A stretch of 64,000 bases of DNA from Chinchilla lanigera (taxonomy: Eukaryota; Chordata; Mammalia; Rodentia; Chinchillidae), in contig NW_004955438.1 of the NCBI RefSeq assembly GCF_000276665.1, positions 6,161,414-6,225,413 on the forward strand. Reading direction: 5' to 3'. The notes beneath the pieces are model-generated. The model saw only the letters and a program-made list of their open reading frames with translations, had not been told where the DNA came from and ran no database searches. Made by a program: the position numbers and the translations under genes. Below are positions 34,921 through 47,619 of this stretch, one piece after another. Within the stretch, counting starts at the first letter, position 1, and each line of letters begins with the position of its first letter.

Positions 34921-36515
34921 GACCATAGCAAGACTCTGTATAAACATTCTCATTTATAGGTAAGTCATTTTCTTCCCATTATTCTGCTGGTGAGATTTTT
35001 AGGAAATGGCTATACCGAGACAGCTGTTATTGTCATTTGTAAGAGCTAACAAAGACAAAGATGGACATTAGCTAAAAGCAGTGAAGACAGATTTCATGCA
35101 ATGATAACACCTGTACCAGGGAAGACAGCTGGTAGCAAACTGAGCCAAGCTTTGAAAAATAAAGGCTGTGAGGCAGATCAGTGTGAATCAGTTATCCAGG
35201 TTTGCTAACTAGTAGTTATCCAGAAAGAAGCCAAATCCTCATATGCTTGTGAGAGAAGTTGCTTATGCAAGTTGGAGTCCTTGGGTCTTTGCCCTTCAGG
35301 GGGCGCTTCACCTCCCAGGTGAGAGCGCAAGCTCTGTCTCCGAAGGACTGTGTTGCAAATAGACTTCTCCCAGGTCTCTGAGAAGGCGGATATGGATGAT
35401 AAAGATTTTCACTCCAATGGGGCCCAGGAAGGTTTGATACCAAGGTTTCTAAAGCAATTCCATCCTGGTATGCCCCTCCCCAAATAAAGCAATTTCTCTA
35501 AAAGAGGGTTAAAATCTTGTAAACTAGATTTTGCTGCCATGGCCAGTACATTTTCCTAGCTGTACTGAGTTGTCTCAGGCAGATATTTTGTGTGTAGTAC
35601 TAAATTCATCCTAGGGACACAACTTCAGTCACTTTTTCTTTTTCATGTTTGCAGAGACCACATCACTATTATTAATTGCTTTCCTAGTTTTATTAGGTGT
35701 ATTACATATGCTCTGTGGCAGTAGGCATGTGTTAACTAGAGTCTTGATTAGATCTCACTTCCCTGGATGGGGCTGCACATGCCATGTAGCTGAAAAAATC
35801 CTTAGTTTTAGTTCCTTAATAAATTATAGGTAAATAGGTAAATCAAAAGTGTCTTGATGTTTTTGCATGTCTCAATTTTGAATGAGATGGAAAGCATAAA
35901 TCTATACTTCAGTTCAGAATTAAAGTAAGAAGCAAACCTGCAGAATTAAATCAACAACACCTGGAATTAAATTAATAAATACACAAATCTTTCACTGTTA
36001 GTTATTTTATTCTAAAGCTCCTTTTAGTTTGCAGCTGCACTTACCTGGTCACCATTTCTTTACCTAGAAGGCATTTGGGAAAATTTATTCCATGTAGTGG
36101 TGGCTACCTTCATCACAGTCTCTTGATTTAAAGCTGGGCTGGAGTAATTCAATTTAGCAGAAACTCCATCCTTTAAGGGCTGACAAATAATACATCACTT
36201 ATTTTGTACCTTTATCTGAAAAGTACATGGATATACTTAGCAATTCACATGTTTATATCATCTTTACCAGAAGGTCTTCTACCATAATAAATTTAGAATA
36301 GAATAGCTTCTGCTCTAGTACCCTTGAGCTAAAATATACACACAGAGAACTCTTCTTGGTTTGTAGCAATTGGCCATTTTGAAAAAATTAATATTTGGAA
36401 AAATTTCTGTCCTACCAATGATCAGATTCATATCAAAATCCTAGATATATAAATTTTGGATATATTTCTTTTTGATCTAACTTTACTGCTTGCATTCAGT
36501 GCACTTCTTATTCAG
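34921..36515. other. unassigned stretch with a GC-richer patch
   Basis: A GC-richer patch at 35265-35440 contains an imperfect hairpin (35303-35328). Elsewhere AT-rich with no gene or repeat recognised. Confidence 0.45.
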
Positions 36516-36655
36516 AAAAACTCATTTTGGGAGCTGGGGATTTAGCTCAGCGGCAAAAGCACCTGCCTGGCAAGCGCAAGGTCTTGAGTTCGGTTCCCGG
36601 TACTGGAGAAAAACCAAAAAAAAACAAAAACAAACAAAAAAAAACCTCATTTTTT
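36516..36655 (+). mobile_element. ID SINE, young subfamily
   Basis: The body GAGCTGGGGATTTAGCTCAG … TTGAGTTCGGTTCCCGGTAC is followed by GGAGAAAAACC and an A-rich tail. The flanks AAAAACTCATTTT (36516-36528) and AAAACCTCATTTT (near 36641) mark the duplicated target. Box B carries GTTCGGTTCC, as in the copy at 59.5 kb. Confidence 0.95.
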
Positions 36656-36697
36656 CTGGATTAGGTTTCTCAGAGCATATCATATATTTTCCTGTTT

Positions 36698-36822
36698 AAA
36701 ATAATTAGAGGGGCTGGGAATATGACTCAGTGGCATAAGTGCCTGGCTAGCAAGCAGAAGGTCGTGAGTTCAGTCTCCGGTACTGCAAAATGATAATAAT
36801 AATAATAATAATAATAATTAGA
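36698..36822 (+). mobile_element. ID SINE with (ATA)n tail
   Basis: The body GGGGCTGGGAATATGACTCA … GTGAGTTCAGTCTCCGGTAC ends in (ATA)n. The site AATAATTAGA brackets it (36700-36709 and 36813-36822). Same strand as the ID that ends about 50 bases upstream. Its divergence makes it the older of the two. Confidence 0.92.
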
Positions 36823-37460
36823 AATCATTTAGTGTTATCATAAACACTGATGCACAAAATTCATATTATTTGAATGTTTTGATTGGAGTATGCAAATCTT
36901 TTCCCTATTTTTCCTTGGCTATATTCATATTACCATTATTGTGTAATAAAATACCTACTTTTACTTGTTTATGTACACTTACTCTTCATAAAACTGTCAT
37001 AAGAGAGATAAAATTATTCAATAATAGTGAAATTTTGGCTCTGTTTTGGGTAAGACTATCACTAATCAAGAAGATAGGAGATAATGGAAAAATAAAATTT
37101 CTTGAGGGGCAAAAGCAAGCTACATATTCATGTGTTTGAGAATATCACTGTGTTTTGAAGTAAAGATCATAGAATTGAGTTTGTATGATAAACATGAAAA
37201 AGTTCCTTATTTCAGAAACTATAAAATAGTTAATTAAAAGTCTAAAAAGGCCAAGAGTTGAAGGCCTAAAATGTAGAAAGTGGGTGATGTAGCTAGAATT
37301 TTCTAACATTGATCAGAAAAATGTTCTGTGACCATAGCATATGTTTAGAATTGAAAAATCTCAGGCTAATAAGTCGATAATTTACTGCCACCATTGTGAC
37401 CATTAATGGCAATCTCTGCCTGATTGAATTAAGAAACGTCTAGCAGATTGATGAAGTAAG
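36823..37460. other. unassigned AT-rich stretch
   Basis: No gene or repeat recognised. The 89-codon frame at 36870-37139 has no domain. Confidence 0.5.
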
Positions 37461-37712
37461 GTTTTGGATGTGTCTGTGTGGGTCCTCTGGCTGCTTACCC
37501 CTTCCTCTTTGGTGCTATTCCCCAGCTTTGCTTCCTGGTTGCCATGATGAAGTGCCTTTTTTCAGCCACACCCTTCCACCATGGTACTTCTGCCTCGGAG
37601 ACAGCTGATTATGGACTGAATCCTCTGAAACTCTGAGTCAAATTAAATTTCTACTCCGTTACATTGTGGATGTAAGGAATTGCATCAACTTCAGGAAAGC
37701 AGACTGATAGAA
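37461..37712 (+). mobile_element. MaLR-type LTR, 3' half
   Basis: The 3' part of a rodent MaLR LTR. Landmarks are 'tgcttcctggttgccatgatgaagtgcc', 'cacccttccaccatggtacttctgcctcggag', 'attatggactgaatcctctgaaactctgagtcaaattaaatttct' (poly(A) region), and an end near 'ggaaagcagactgatagaac'. The same family type as 31333-31640, 46014-46412 and 47980-48381. Confidence 0.75.
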
Positions 37713-37980
37713 CTTTCATTCATTGTAACAAAACATGTAAAACAATTAATAACAACTCGATATTTTGAACAAGCCAACTTGATATATAATCACCTCATAT
37801 TAAAAAACTCCTCTTATTTTCTTTAAATATCTACAGAAGAAAAATTATTTCTTTGCCCCTGTAAGAAAAACTGGGAAACCTTCAACCACCCGTGCTTACG
37901 TCTTAACTTATAATCATGATCGGGTAATAAAAATGTCCATTCTCATTCAATAATTGTAATCTAAACTTGATTGAAGATTG
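37713..37980. other. unassigned AT-rich stretch
   Basis: Nothing recognised. Confidence 0.5.
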
Positions 37981-38152
37981 TTAGGTTTTTTTTTTTTTGT
38001 CTTTTTGAGACAGAGTCTTGCTATGCAGTTCAGGCTGGCCTTGAGCTCACTTTGTAGCCCAGGCTGGTCTGGAACTCACAATGATCCTCCTGCCTCAGCC
38101 TCCTGAGTCCTGGGATTTTAGGTGTGCACCACCACGACCAGCAAGTTAGGTA
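37981..38152 (-). mobile_element. B1 SINE, antisense
   Basis: A T-rich tail followed by GAGACAGAGTCTTGCTATGC … GCCTCAGCCTCCTGAGTCCT … GTGCACCACCACGACCAGC. GTTAGGT lies on both sides (about 37980-37986 and 38145-38151), a short part of the target duplication. The internal B1 duplication is clear. Confidence 0.95.
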
Positions 38153-38854
38153 TTTTTGCTTGTCCACCTAGAATCTGGGAAGGATACTGAAATCTGGAAC
38201 AGAGAGCACTGGTCTGTGTTTAATCTCTTCCCATTCTATTACTTCTTTCCCTCCTCCCAAGCTCCTTTACTATCCCTTCTTCTCTTCCACCTCAACATCA
38301 CGCTTACTACTTGCCATATACTTTTGGAGCAGCAGCATAAAGTCGAAGTAAGGGACAAAGGACACCTCTGGACACTGTCTAGTTGGAGGTCTCTGCATTA
38401 ACAGATGCTACAAAATGATTCACTTTTGCAGAATCTTCACAAGCACTTTTTACCCATTTTGAGGTTCATACCATGAGCTACCCTTGACATGTGCAAAAGC
38501 ACCTGTCCTCATCCTTCCTCATCACTAAGAATCCATATCAATTCTGGTTCTTCCTGCCTGATGCTTGTTCGGCCTGCTAGACCAGCTTCTTGGACATGAT
38601 CTAAAACGATCCATCCAAACTCTCACTATTGTCCCACATTTGGTTCATGTTTTACTGACAAACTCTTAGAGAATCTGTTCTATATAACTCAACAATCTCT
38701 CCTTTTTTTTTTTTTTTCTTTTATGTCTTCAAAGCAATCTGCTAGCAATTTCATTGAGATCCTTAGATCTGCCAGGTCACAGCTAAACATTGTTCTTTAT
38801 GTTCCTCAAGATTCAGGAGCACATATTTATTAAGATTTCCTTGTTTCATGGTTT
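38153..38854. other. unassigned stretch, part possibly L2-like
   Basis: 38480-38700 is pyrimidine-rich with an L2-like flavour but without a firm landmark. A T run at 38703-38719 follows. Confidence 0.3.
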
Positions 38855-38932
38855 TATGGTACTGGAAATTGAATCGAGGACCTCGTACATTCTAGGTCAG
38901 CAATTCACCACTGAACCAAGCACTGGGCCATT
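38855..38932 (-). mobile_element. old ID-like SINE, antisense
   Basis: The antisense body TATGGTACTGGAAATTGAAT … CACTGAACCAAGCACTGGGCC is ID reversed. Diverged at box A. Confidence 0.7.
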
Positions 38933-41639
38933 ATGTTTTAAGTGTTTTGAAGCTTTCTACTGATGAAGGATTAATATCTCCAGGACCATGCTCTTCTTCA
39001 AAAAAAGAGACTCCCAGCATATAAACCTCCCTACCAATAGATGGTATTTGGAAATACTTTCAGAATTCGGCATTAATAAGTCTGTCTTTCTCTGTGGTGT
39101 AGCTGGGCTAAGTAAGAATTTACTGCACAACTCATTTGGAATACATTTTTAAAATCCTTTAGGTCATGTCACATATTATATCCTTGTTACAAGTGAGGAG
39201 ATCAGAGTTTATCTGATGCATTTCAGTAACTATTGTAAGCTTTTCCATTGTTTTTAGTGTCTTGCTTTGAATACATCTCAAACATTTTGTTATTTTTCTC
39301 TATCTTCAGTTTAAAATAAATTGCAGATGTTCTTTATGTTTTTATAATTATATTATTACAAGGTTTTATCTAAATAATTTATTTCAGTAGTTCAGTTGTT
39401 TTCATTCATCTTTTGTTACAATTACCAAACATATTAAATGCTCCGGCCATGTTTTTTCCTTATAAGTAGTCTAAGTCTTTTAATCTTAATCAAAATAATA
39501 TCATGTCTCATTACTGAAATACATCATTTTATTTTACAGACTTTTATTATTCTCCTTTCTTCATTAAAACCCCATCAATCTCATACCTAATGTCAAATCA
39601 CACTGAATGAAGTGAAAGTTCACAAAACTTCTGTAGGCACGTTATAAAATTAATTACAACTTTGCTCAGGCAAGATTGATATAAATGGTATTGAATATAC
39701 AAAATGAAATGATACTAATATGATAGATGTAGTCTCTTTAGTAACACTTGATCCTACTCATTTTCCCGGAATTATCCTTTTCAGCATTTAAATATCAAGT
39801 AGTGACACCTAAAAGGAAGTTTATTTTAGTGTTATGGATAACTCACTGAATGTTCATCATTTCAGAAAAGAATACATGTACCAGTGTGGCAGACTTTTCC
39901 AATAACTTAGCTGTTTTATTTGTTTGAAAGTCTTGGTTACTTTTGGAAACTAATATATAAATAATTAATAACATTTCACTTTGTTCCCAGTTTGGCTTTT
40001 GTGATGGAAAAGAGGAAATAGGTTTTTATTTCCTTCCTCTCCCTTCCCACCTTCCTTCCCTCCCTGCCTGCCTTTGTTTTAATTCTGCATATAGTTATTT
40101 TAAGTGAAGAAGATGTATGGATGTATTTCTTGAAAATCAGACCCATTAGCAATGTATATTATATTTACCCTCCCAGTTTTTGTACTCAGTGTCCCAAGGC
40201 TATTCACTAAACACAGTTAACTTTTGCAAGCCACAAAATAGCACCAATTCCTGTTATATCCTTCAGTCTCTTCCTTCTGTGTACAAAAAGACATGGTAGA
40301 AGTTCTTCCTGAATGCTTAGTGTTCTGCAAGAAAAAAATCAAAGGTAATTGGGGAGTGCGCTTAAGAGAAATTAGTTTCTCTTGTCAACTGTCATCAAGA
40401 TGGATTATACACAGTTGCTTCACAGAAACAGAAATGAAATCTAACATATTTGGGGCTAAGACAATAGTGTGCATATTTTTAAATTGCATCAGGTAGGGCT
40501 TCTTATTTAAGATTCGTAGCTACTGTCATTGTCACAACATCCTACATTATTCAAACCAAGCATCAATTCCATTAGTCAGTCTGCCCTTTGCTGTCAAAGA
40601 TGCAAATACAGCCTTGTTTCTTCGAGTCAATGCATCATATGAACAGGAAATGTGTCAGGAAATATTAAATGATATAAGGTGTGATTCTGAAATAAAATCA
40701 AATAAGGAGGTATTCTTTCACACTCCAAAAAAGAAGAAATTCCTTGTAAGAAAAAAGAGGTCTAAGGTTGTGGGTTTTTTATAGTCTAAAAATGACATTT
40801 CTTTCTGCATTCTTAGTGTAAAAACCATAGTCAGTACTTAATCATCTAGTAGGACTTGGTCTTAATACATAGTTTCTGAAGAAATGACTGACTGAATCAA
40901 TACACGAGGAAGTGAAAAAAAGTTCAAAGAAAAACTTTAACATGTTTCTGATACACGAAGGGATAAGTTCTATTAACATTCTTCTTCGCAGTCAAGAAAG
41001 TATGAAATATACCATTTCAAATTCCCAAATATTTTACAATAAGCAATATGTTCATCAGCTACTCTGCTTTGTAATTATGAATACTTCACTCTGCTGAAGA
41101 ACAGTGGGCTTCTGCCTTAATCAACTGTATTTGAATAGATTGCCTGCTATTTGCAAGCTCTCATCAGCACATATACTTGTGAATCCAAAATACCAAGGGA
41201 AATTCAGAATATTTTGTCACTGATAAATACTAGATCAAACACTATTTCATGAGTTAAAGATGATACAATACTTTCTGCAAAACTAATCCCAAGGCTAGAC
41301 CTCAGAAATGAATATTAGTGAACGGCTTTAAAAGATTTTTGACTTTAACATCACAGAAATGGTTCTTTTAAAGAAAAGCAGTGGGGTTAGTTAAATTCAT
41401 CCAGATGAATTAAAGAGACAATCTACCTTGTTTAAAAATTATATAAGTAATATAAATACTTTGATTTTTTGTTTTTGTGATATAAACCTTATGTAGCATA
41501 ATATCTATAGTTAGACCACAAACTACTTATTTTAATTTTCTACCATTATTTGTTACATGATTACTTTGATAAGTAACTTGAAATTTACACACAGCATCTA
41601 ATGGAGTTCAGGATAATTTGAACTGAATTTGGAAAACCC
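38933..41639. other. unassigned AT-rich stretch
   Basis: Around 2.7 kb with no gene, RNA gene or transposon that I can name. A (CCTT)-like patch lies at 40030-40074. Short frames at 40293-40496 and 40912-41097 are not gene-like. Confidence 0.5.
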
Positions 41640-41870
41640 AACCTGTGTATAAGAACTAACACCTATTATTACTTTAAAGTGTCTATTACATTTCATGTGC
41701 TTTGTCCTCACTCTCACACAATGAGTTTGCTGTAAGAGTCTTTATTTCACAGTTGAACAAAAGACTAAAACTGTCTGAATGGGGCAGCGAGCTATTTATG
41801 TTCACAGCTGAGCTTGTCTTTCCCTTATGCCAGACCTCCAGGTATAAACACCGTAAAATTCTCCTTCATG
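41640..41870 (+). mobile_element. MIR SINE
   Basis: 'aagaactaacacctattattactttaaagtgtctattacatttcatgtgctttgtcctcactctcacacaatgag' then 'tctttatttcacagttgaacaaaagactaaa' then 'gagcttgtctttcccttatgccagacctcc' follows the MIR consensus order. Moderately diverged. Confidence 0.6.
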
Positions 41871-42534
41871 GATACCACTGCCGAGTCAGATGCCCGCTGC
41901 AGCTAAAGCTACCCCACATATTTTTGAATAAGGTTTTTATTCCAATTTTTAAAAAACCATATATAGAATATTGTGGGAGATATGTAATTTCCATTCTTAG
42001 CAGTTGCTTTCAGGTGAGAGCTGCTTAATACTGTAAGCATCCTTGACCTGCTTTTGCCTCTTAGTTTGGCTCAGGGAAGGTGTGGTGAGATTTTTTATTG
42101 ACAAACTTAAAACTGGAAATTCAGGAGAGTATTGAAAACTTCCTTATTTCTCTGAGGAGAAAGCCATCTGCTAAGATTAGTTTATTTCATGTTGTATATG
42201 TCTTTAATAGCTTAAGAACTATCAGGGCCAACTTCCCTAGTCAAATTCCTTCCCTACCTAACTCTGAGTTCTATCTGCTTATTCAGTTCTCACACTTAAA
42301 TTGTCTTCCATTTTTACCTTTGTTTGAAGTAATAGTACAATTTCACTGGCATATACTACCCTTTTATCTTATTTTCCAACTTGTACATCTTGGATTTTTA
42401 AAAACACTGTTCATGAACTTCCACAGATTCCAACTAATATTAAAATAATCACACAAATTTGTATGCATTTATATACAAAAAATACAAAGCATAAAATCCA
42501 AGTAAATTATAATAAAACTGTACTGGGGCTCTTT
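41871..42534. other. unassigned AT-rich stretch
   Basis: The 116-codon + strand frame (42098-42448) shows no domain. Nothing else recognised. Confidence 0.5.
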
Positions 42535-42666
42535 TCAGGTACCACTTTTTTGTTGTTTTTGTTTTTTGTTTTTTATTTTGGTACTAGGAATCAAACTCAG
42601 GACCTTACACTTGCCAGGCAGGTACTGGGCCACTGAGTTACATCCTCGGTCCTCAGGCATCACTTT
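42535..42666 (-). mobile_element. ID SINE, antisense, with target-site duplication
   Basis: A T-rich antisense tail, then TTGGTACTAGGAATCAAACT … CACTGAGTTACATCCTCGGTCC. The flanks TCAGGTACCACTTT (42535-42548) and TCAGGCATCACTTT (42653-42666) differ at two positions. Confidence 0.93.
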
Positions 42667-43429
42667 GATAGGGGATAAGAGTGATAGGCATAATTTTACT
42701 GTCTAGTTTTCAAAGAACCAAAGAGAAAATATGAGTAAGAATAGGAGTATCATGACTTTCATTTCACTCTGTCTTTTTCAAATTATATATGTGTCTTGCA
42801 TTTTTGTTAGAACCAAACTCAAAACACAACGCTCCCAAAATGCTCAAAGCCACTTGGATTGTGTTTTACTCAAGTAGTAAACTGTTTTGTTGTAAAATGG
42901 TGAAGGGAAAAGTTGATGCGTGGTTGTTGACCATATAGGAAAATATGCCATCTGCAAATTACATAAATATTGACAGAATTTCTAGTCTGATAAGTAGACA
43001 CAAAATGTTAAGCTTTAATGTTCTAAATGTTTTACATTAGCATCTGTTTTTGCAAAAAGATGCTGATAATAACCTTGGCATTCTGACTGAAGTGACATTA
43101 CCACTACCAACAGTTAGGGAATCCATGGAGTCCAGTCACATTATTAGGGCTGCAATGTCAGTTAATATCTTGTCGGAGTATTACGTTTCAAATTAACTTT
43201 AGCATAATAATATATCAACTTTAGGATATGCATGTTGGTATTACCTAGAAACAGCATCGGGAAAATCTATGTCAAAAGTTACTTTTAATTTAATTCTTAG
43301 AGGAATTCATGTGTTAGCCTCTAAAATCACAGAACTTTGCTTACTCATCACATATGAGCTACGCATGTTCCTTGTTTTAGCTCTTCATTTTCTACCACCA
43401 ATATTGTAACTTACCAAGTGCTATATGTT
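42667..43429. other. unassigned AT-rich stretch
   Basis: Nothing recognised. Confidence 0.5.
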
Positions 43430-43516
43430 GAGGCTAAGAATATAGCCCAGTGGTGCAGTACCTGCCTGGCAAATGCAAGGTCTTGAGTTAGATTCCTGGT
43501 ACCAAGAAAAGTAAAA
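43430..43516 (+). mobile_element. ID SINE, diverged
   Basis: GAGGCTAAGAATATAGCCCA … GCCTGGCAAATGCAAGGTCT … GAGTTAGATTCCTGGTACC. The A-rich tail is short and no target duplication is evident. Confidence 0.85.
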
Positions 43517-44860
43517 GGTGTACATAATTTGTTGAATATGAAGCAAGCCTCAGTAACTAATTTTTACATGCATGTTTTGACTAGTGATTAGTATATACAA
43601 TCCAACAATAAGTCTTTTGAGAACAAAATTAGTATAAATTTTCAGTGAAAAATGAAATGAATTGTTCCTGGATGATTTTGTATGTCATAGTAAGAGAGTG
43701 GAACTCTTTAGTGACCATTGAAAGTATGAAAATTGTTGTTTTATTTCACTTATAAAAATGTACTACACTTTGCCTCTGTTGTGTATTGCAAATAAAATTA
43801 GTGAGGATGGAACTACCACAAATTTCCCACACAAAATTTCCAGGGAGGAACCAAAAATAGCCCCAGGGTTTTTCAAAGATTCAGCATGTGGCTATGAATA
43901 AAATTACAAGCACATGCAAATCAAAGAGAATGCTTTCTAATATGTAAAACTAGTAAAAATGAATAAAATATAATCAGGAAATTTTGAAGAGATTTTTAAA
44001 GAATGTCTTTTAAAGAGAACTCTTTTCCTGAAGTGGAGGGATTATCATACCAGCTCTTAAAAGTTTATAGGAAGTTATTGGTCTGGCCAAGATTCTGTAA
44101 TGATTACCAAAGTTACTCTCGCACTCTAATCTGCTATAGATCTAGACAAAATATACTAGCAATTATTTTCAGGCATTGTATAATAGACTGTTTTCGGCCA
44201 TACTTCTTAAAAGACCTGAAATTCACTCTGTCTGGAGGCGATTTCTAAACAGAGGAAGCGGGCCCTCAAAAGGGAGCAGGGGCCTGTTTGGACACTGGAA
44301 ACAGAAGTTATAGGTAACGGATATAGAAAATTGTGGAAGAAAGGAAAGAAGAGGAAAAGATGCAATGAAGGATGAGGAGATCCTTCTGGGTAAAGAGAAA
44401 AAGGATGAAGAGGAAGACAAAAAGAAAAAGCAGAAAAATGAAAGGCATCATATTTGGAAAATCAGACATGAAGTTTTTCTAAAAGGAAGCTACTGTACAG
44501 AGAGCACCATATACACATCAAAGCGCCTTTAAATTATTAAAAACACGATTTATCAGCTTACTTGTCACAATAAGTTTTTTTGACTTCTTTCCCCACCCTT
44601 TCTTTAGATATGGACTTGGGCAGTTTAAAAGCTCTAAATATCACAGGTGAGAAAAAAGATATAGATGAATATAGAAATATAGATATGTAGGTATAGATAT
44701 ATGGTATAAATTTGAAAATAATTATATACATAAATATGACCAGACAAGAGGAATAAAATTTTCTCCCATTGAGAATACTAGCATTACTAATTACCTATGA
44801 CTCAGACATTGTGGGTTTCTTTTTTTAAAAGTAACAGAAATGATATTGTGTTAATCTAAA
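43517..44860. other. unassigned AT-rich stretch
   Basis: A purine-rich patch at 44335-44440 produces a Ser-rich minus-strand frame. An 81-codon frame at 44003-44248 is not gene-like. Nothing else recognised. Confidence 0.5.
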
Positions 44861-45125
44861 TGTGTAGGCTAGAATCCTCGTGTGATAAAACGCAAGCCTG
44901 CAGATGGTGCTATGTGAAGGTAGAGTCTTTCAGGAATTGCTGAAGTCATGAATATGGATCCTTGGTGAATTGGATCAATGTTCAAGGGCAATCTTCTTCC
45001 CCTTGGTAACATGTGAGGACACAGTGAAAAGGTGCCCTTTGTCAGGAAGCAGGCCCTCCTGAGACATGGAGTCAGCTGGTACCTCCATCTTAGATGTGCC
45101 AGCCTTCAAAAGATAAGTAGAATTA
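44861..45125 (+). mobile_element. MaLR-type LTR (MST/MLT-like) fragment
   Basis: Landmarks: TGTGTAGGCTAGAATCCTCG at the start, then 'cttggtaacatgtgaggacacagtgaaaaggtgcc', 'ggaagcaggccctcctgagacatggagtcagctggtacctccatcttag'. These match the MaLR (MST/MLT1) 3' half closely. The poly(A) end is missing or degraded. Confidence 0.75.
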
Positions 45126-45654
45126 AGTATCTATGGTTGATAATTCAAATAAGCCTCAATGGGCTAAGTTAATCATCATAGAAATAAACATCTGGCTTCT
45201 AAAAGTGACTATTTTGAAGAGGAAGTACTCATTTAGGTATGACACTTCTTATCAGTCTGCAATGACAATTTACTGTGCAAATTATATATGCTAAAATAAT
45301 AATTGTTACAAGGAAGATTGCACACATAAAATAAAGAGATGGCACTCATTAAGGGCCTCCTCAAGATGTTTGCAATGTATTTTGGGTTATCAAACAGCCA
45401 TCAGTTACCCCTATGTTCCGAATCATGCCTAATCTGCATAAATATGTGTCCTGATCCCAAGTATCTTCACTAATTAATTTAATTAACTTCTGATACTTTC
45501 CAGAAAATTATCTGAAAAGTGATTAAGTATAATGATACTCGTATTTTTAAGGTTAGCATAACGCAGAATAGAAGGAATAGAAATAATTTTTTTTTTACCG
45601 TGAGCAAAGAATTTAAAATGTTACATGGGTAGTGTTTTGTAATATTTATGACCT
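45126..45654. other. unassigned AT-rich stretch
   Basis: Nothing recognised. Confidence 0.5.
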
Positions 45655-45870
45655 CTGCATTGAGCTCAATTACTGTGGTTCAAATACAGGCTCTGCTCTT
45701 TATTATTTCTCATTTTGTTGTTTATTTGTTCATTTCTTTAATGGACAAAATTAATTTATCTATCCCTTTATTTCCTCTGTATAAATGCTAGTGTGTATAG
45801 TCTAATTATTTCATTATGTTATTGTGAAAATTAAATGGATTGACATGGATAATAGTTTAATTAACATGAG
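45655..45870 (+). mobile_element. MIR SINE
   Basis: 'gtggttcaaatacaggctctgctctttattatttctc' then a T-rich middle, 'ctatccctttatttcctctgtataaatgctagtgtg' and 'ttgtgaaaattaaatggattgacatggataatag' reproduce the MIR core and 3' order (gggttcgaatcctggctctgcc … tttcctcatctgtaaaatg … ttaaatgagataatac). Confidence 0.75.
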
Positions 45871-46013
45871 AAAATGTCTTCTATGACCCATCAAAAACCC
45901 TCTGTGAGAGATTACTTATACAACTTCACATATTTTCTTTGGGAGATTTATTGGCCTTCTGTCTTTTTCCTCCTATCATTTATCCTTTCCTGACTATCAC
46001 CTTGAATTATGTC

Positions 46014-46412
46014 ACTATTGCTTTGGTTCGGATGTGCCTCTTGCTTCAAGAGTTAGGACTGTGCAAGGTTGGTTCCAGTGTGGCAGTGTTAATGCAGTAG
46101 CAGTGAAGCGTTACACTAGTAGGTGCTCAAGCCATTGGAAATGTGCCCTCGAAAGGCATTACTGTTACTGAAACGGTGACTTGTTACTGGCACCTCCTTA
46201 TTCTGGCTTCTGGTTCTCACCACGTGATCTGTCCATCGTGCATGTGTTTCCACCATTGTGATGTCACCCACCAACAGTCCTCCACGTTCTAAGTTGATGC
46301 TGGTACTATGTCCTAAATTCTTTAGAACTGTGAGCTAAATGAGCCACTATATTTTATAAAGTCATCTAACCTCAGTTATTTTATTACAGTAATGAAAAAT
46401 GCACTAATGCAT
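46014..46412 (+). mobile_element. MaLR-type LTR
   Basis: Starts near 'gctttggttcggatgtgcctc', carries 'ccaccattgtgatgtcacccacc', 'agaactgtgagctaaatgagccactatattttataaagtcatctaacctcagttattttattacagtaatgaaaaatgcactaatgc'. The end matches the MaLR 3' LTR end. The middle is diverged. Confidence 0.72.
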
Positions 46413-46429
46413 GTATTATAATGAGTATG

Positions 46430-46620
46430 TTATTTATAACTAATTGATCATCTGCAATATATCAGTCATTGTGCTAACGTTTTGCTTTGCTTGATTTATT
46501 CCTCACAACAGCGCTATAACACAGTCATAATTAAAGTTGAACAAATGGAAGAAATGAGATTCTGAGAATTTAATGTTTCTCTAAGATTCAAGACTCAAAC
46601 TCAGTCTCATCTAAATCTTA
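46430..46620 (+). mobile_element. MIR SINE
   Basis: 'atcatctgcaatatatcagtcattgtgctaacgttttgc', 'tttattcctcacaacagcgctataacacag', 'gaacaaatggaagaaatgagattctgag' and 'caagactcaaactcagtctc' follow the MIR 5'-to-3' order over most of its length. Confidence 0.72.
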
Positions 46621-47619
46621 AATCATAATTTCTTTCATTAAGATTATTAATTAATTTGCCACATTTTTACTCCTTGGCCTTATGCTTATACATTTCTTAT
46701 CTGCTTTTAAAATAAGTACTTATCAATACAGTAACTCCTTGAGAGAGTGCAAAACAACAAAAGAAAGAATATAAAGAGCATTTTTTCTTTCTGATTGCCA
46801 ATACATTACTGATATCTTCTAAAGGCATCAGGTATTGCTAAATAGAATATTGTTAAACCACTTTTGTGGGAAAAAAGTAAAGCTAAGCACAAGATTGATT
46901 TTCCAATTAAAAGAAAGTCCTTTATCTGAATATATTGACAGTGTAATGGTATTTGAAGACAAAACAAAACAAAACTTCATCAGGGATATTTTACAAAGAG
47001 ATCTGTTTGAGGAGGCTTTCACTAGTACTTCTCCACAAACTAATCTTTGCACTGAGCAATATTCTCCAGCCGTTGGAGCTGCCTGCTCTCTGCACAGATC
47101 TCTTCTTTGCTAATGCAAAAAGAAAGGGTGACCTTTGCATTTATCCTCCCATGAAAGTTTCCATTTTCCAGTCATAATTAGTATCATTAAGCCATGAGGA
47201 GAAAGAAAGCATCTGTATTACAGGATCCCACACCAAGCCCTGGATGACTTATACCTCTGCTTAACCTCAAGCAGAAGTGACATTTTAAAAATTGAGCTTC
47301 TTAAGACACGTACATAAATCTCTAATGTTGAATTTCAGAGGAAATGTTTTTGAGCAAAAGGTTCCTCCTGGAGCCCATAAAAGTGTTACATTTGGGTGAG
47401 AAGCGTCATGATTCAATTTAAAGATAGCCTTGCGCTTTCAATGGGCAGCTTTTCATGTAGAGTTGATTGCTCCCCATGCAACACCATTACCTGCCATTAA
47501 CATCATCAACCTGGCCTTTTCCAGTCCATTCTTGCACTTCGATATTTTAATAAGAGAACAGAAATTGCATTGTTGCTATTACTTCAAAATTTTATTCACC
47601 AGATATATGTTAAATGTCT
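46621..47619. other. unassigned non-coding stretch
   Basis: Overlapping frames on both strands at 46828-47177 have no domain. No repeat recognised. Confidence 0.5.

Noticed and set aside
36490..36699. 69-codon frame with a 'SAAKAPAWQAQG'-like segment
   Set aside because: The segment is the ID SINE in translation; similar strings appear in other frames over IDs (27.3, 61.1 kb).
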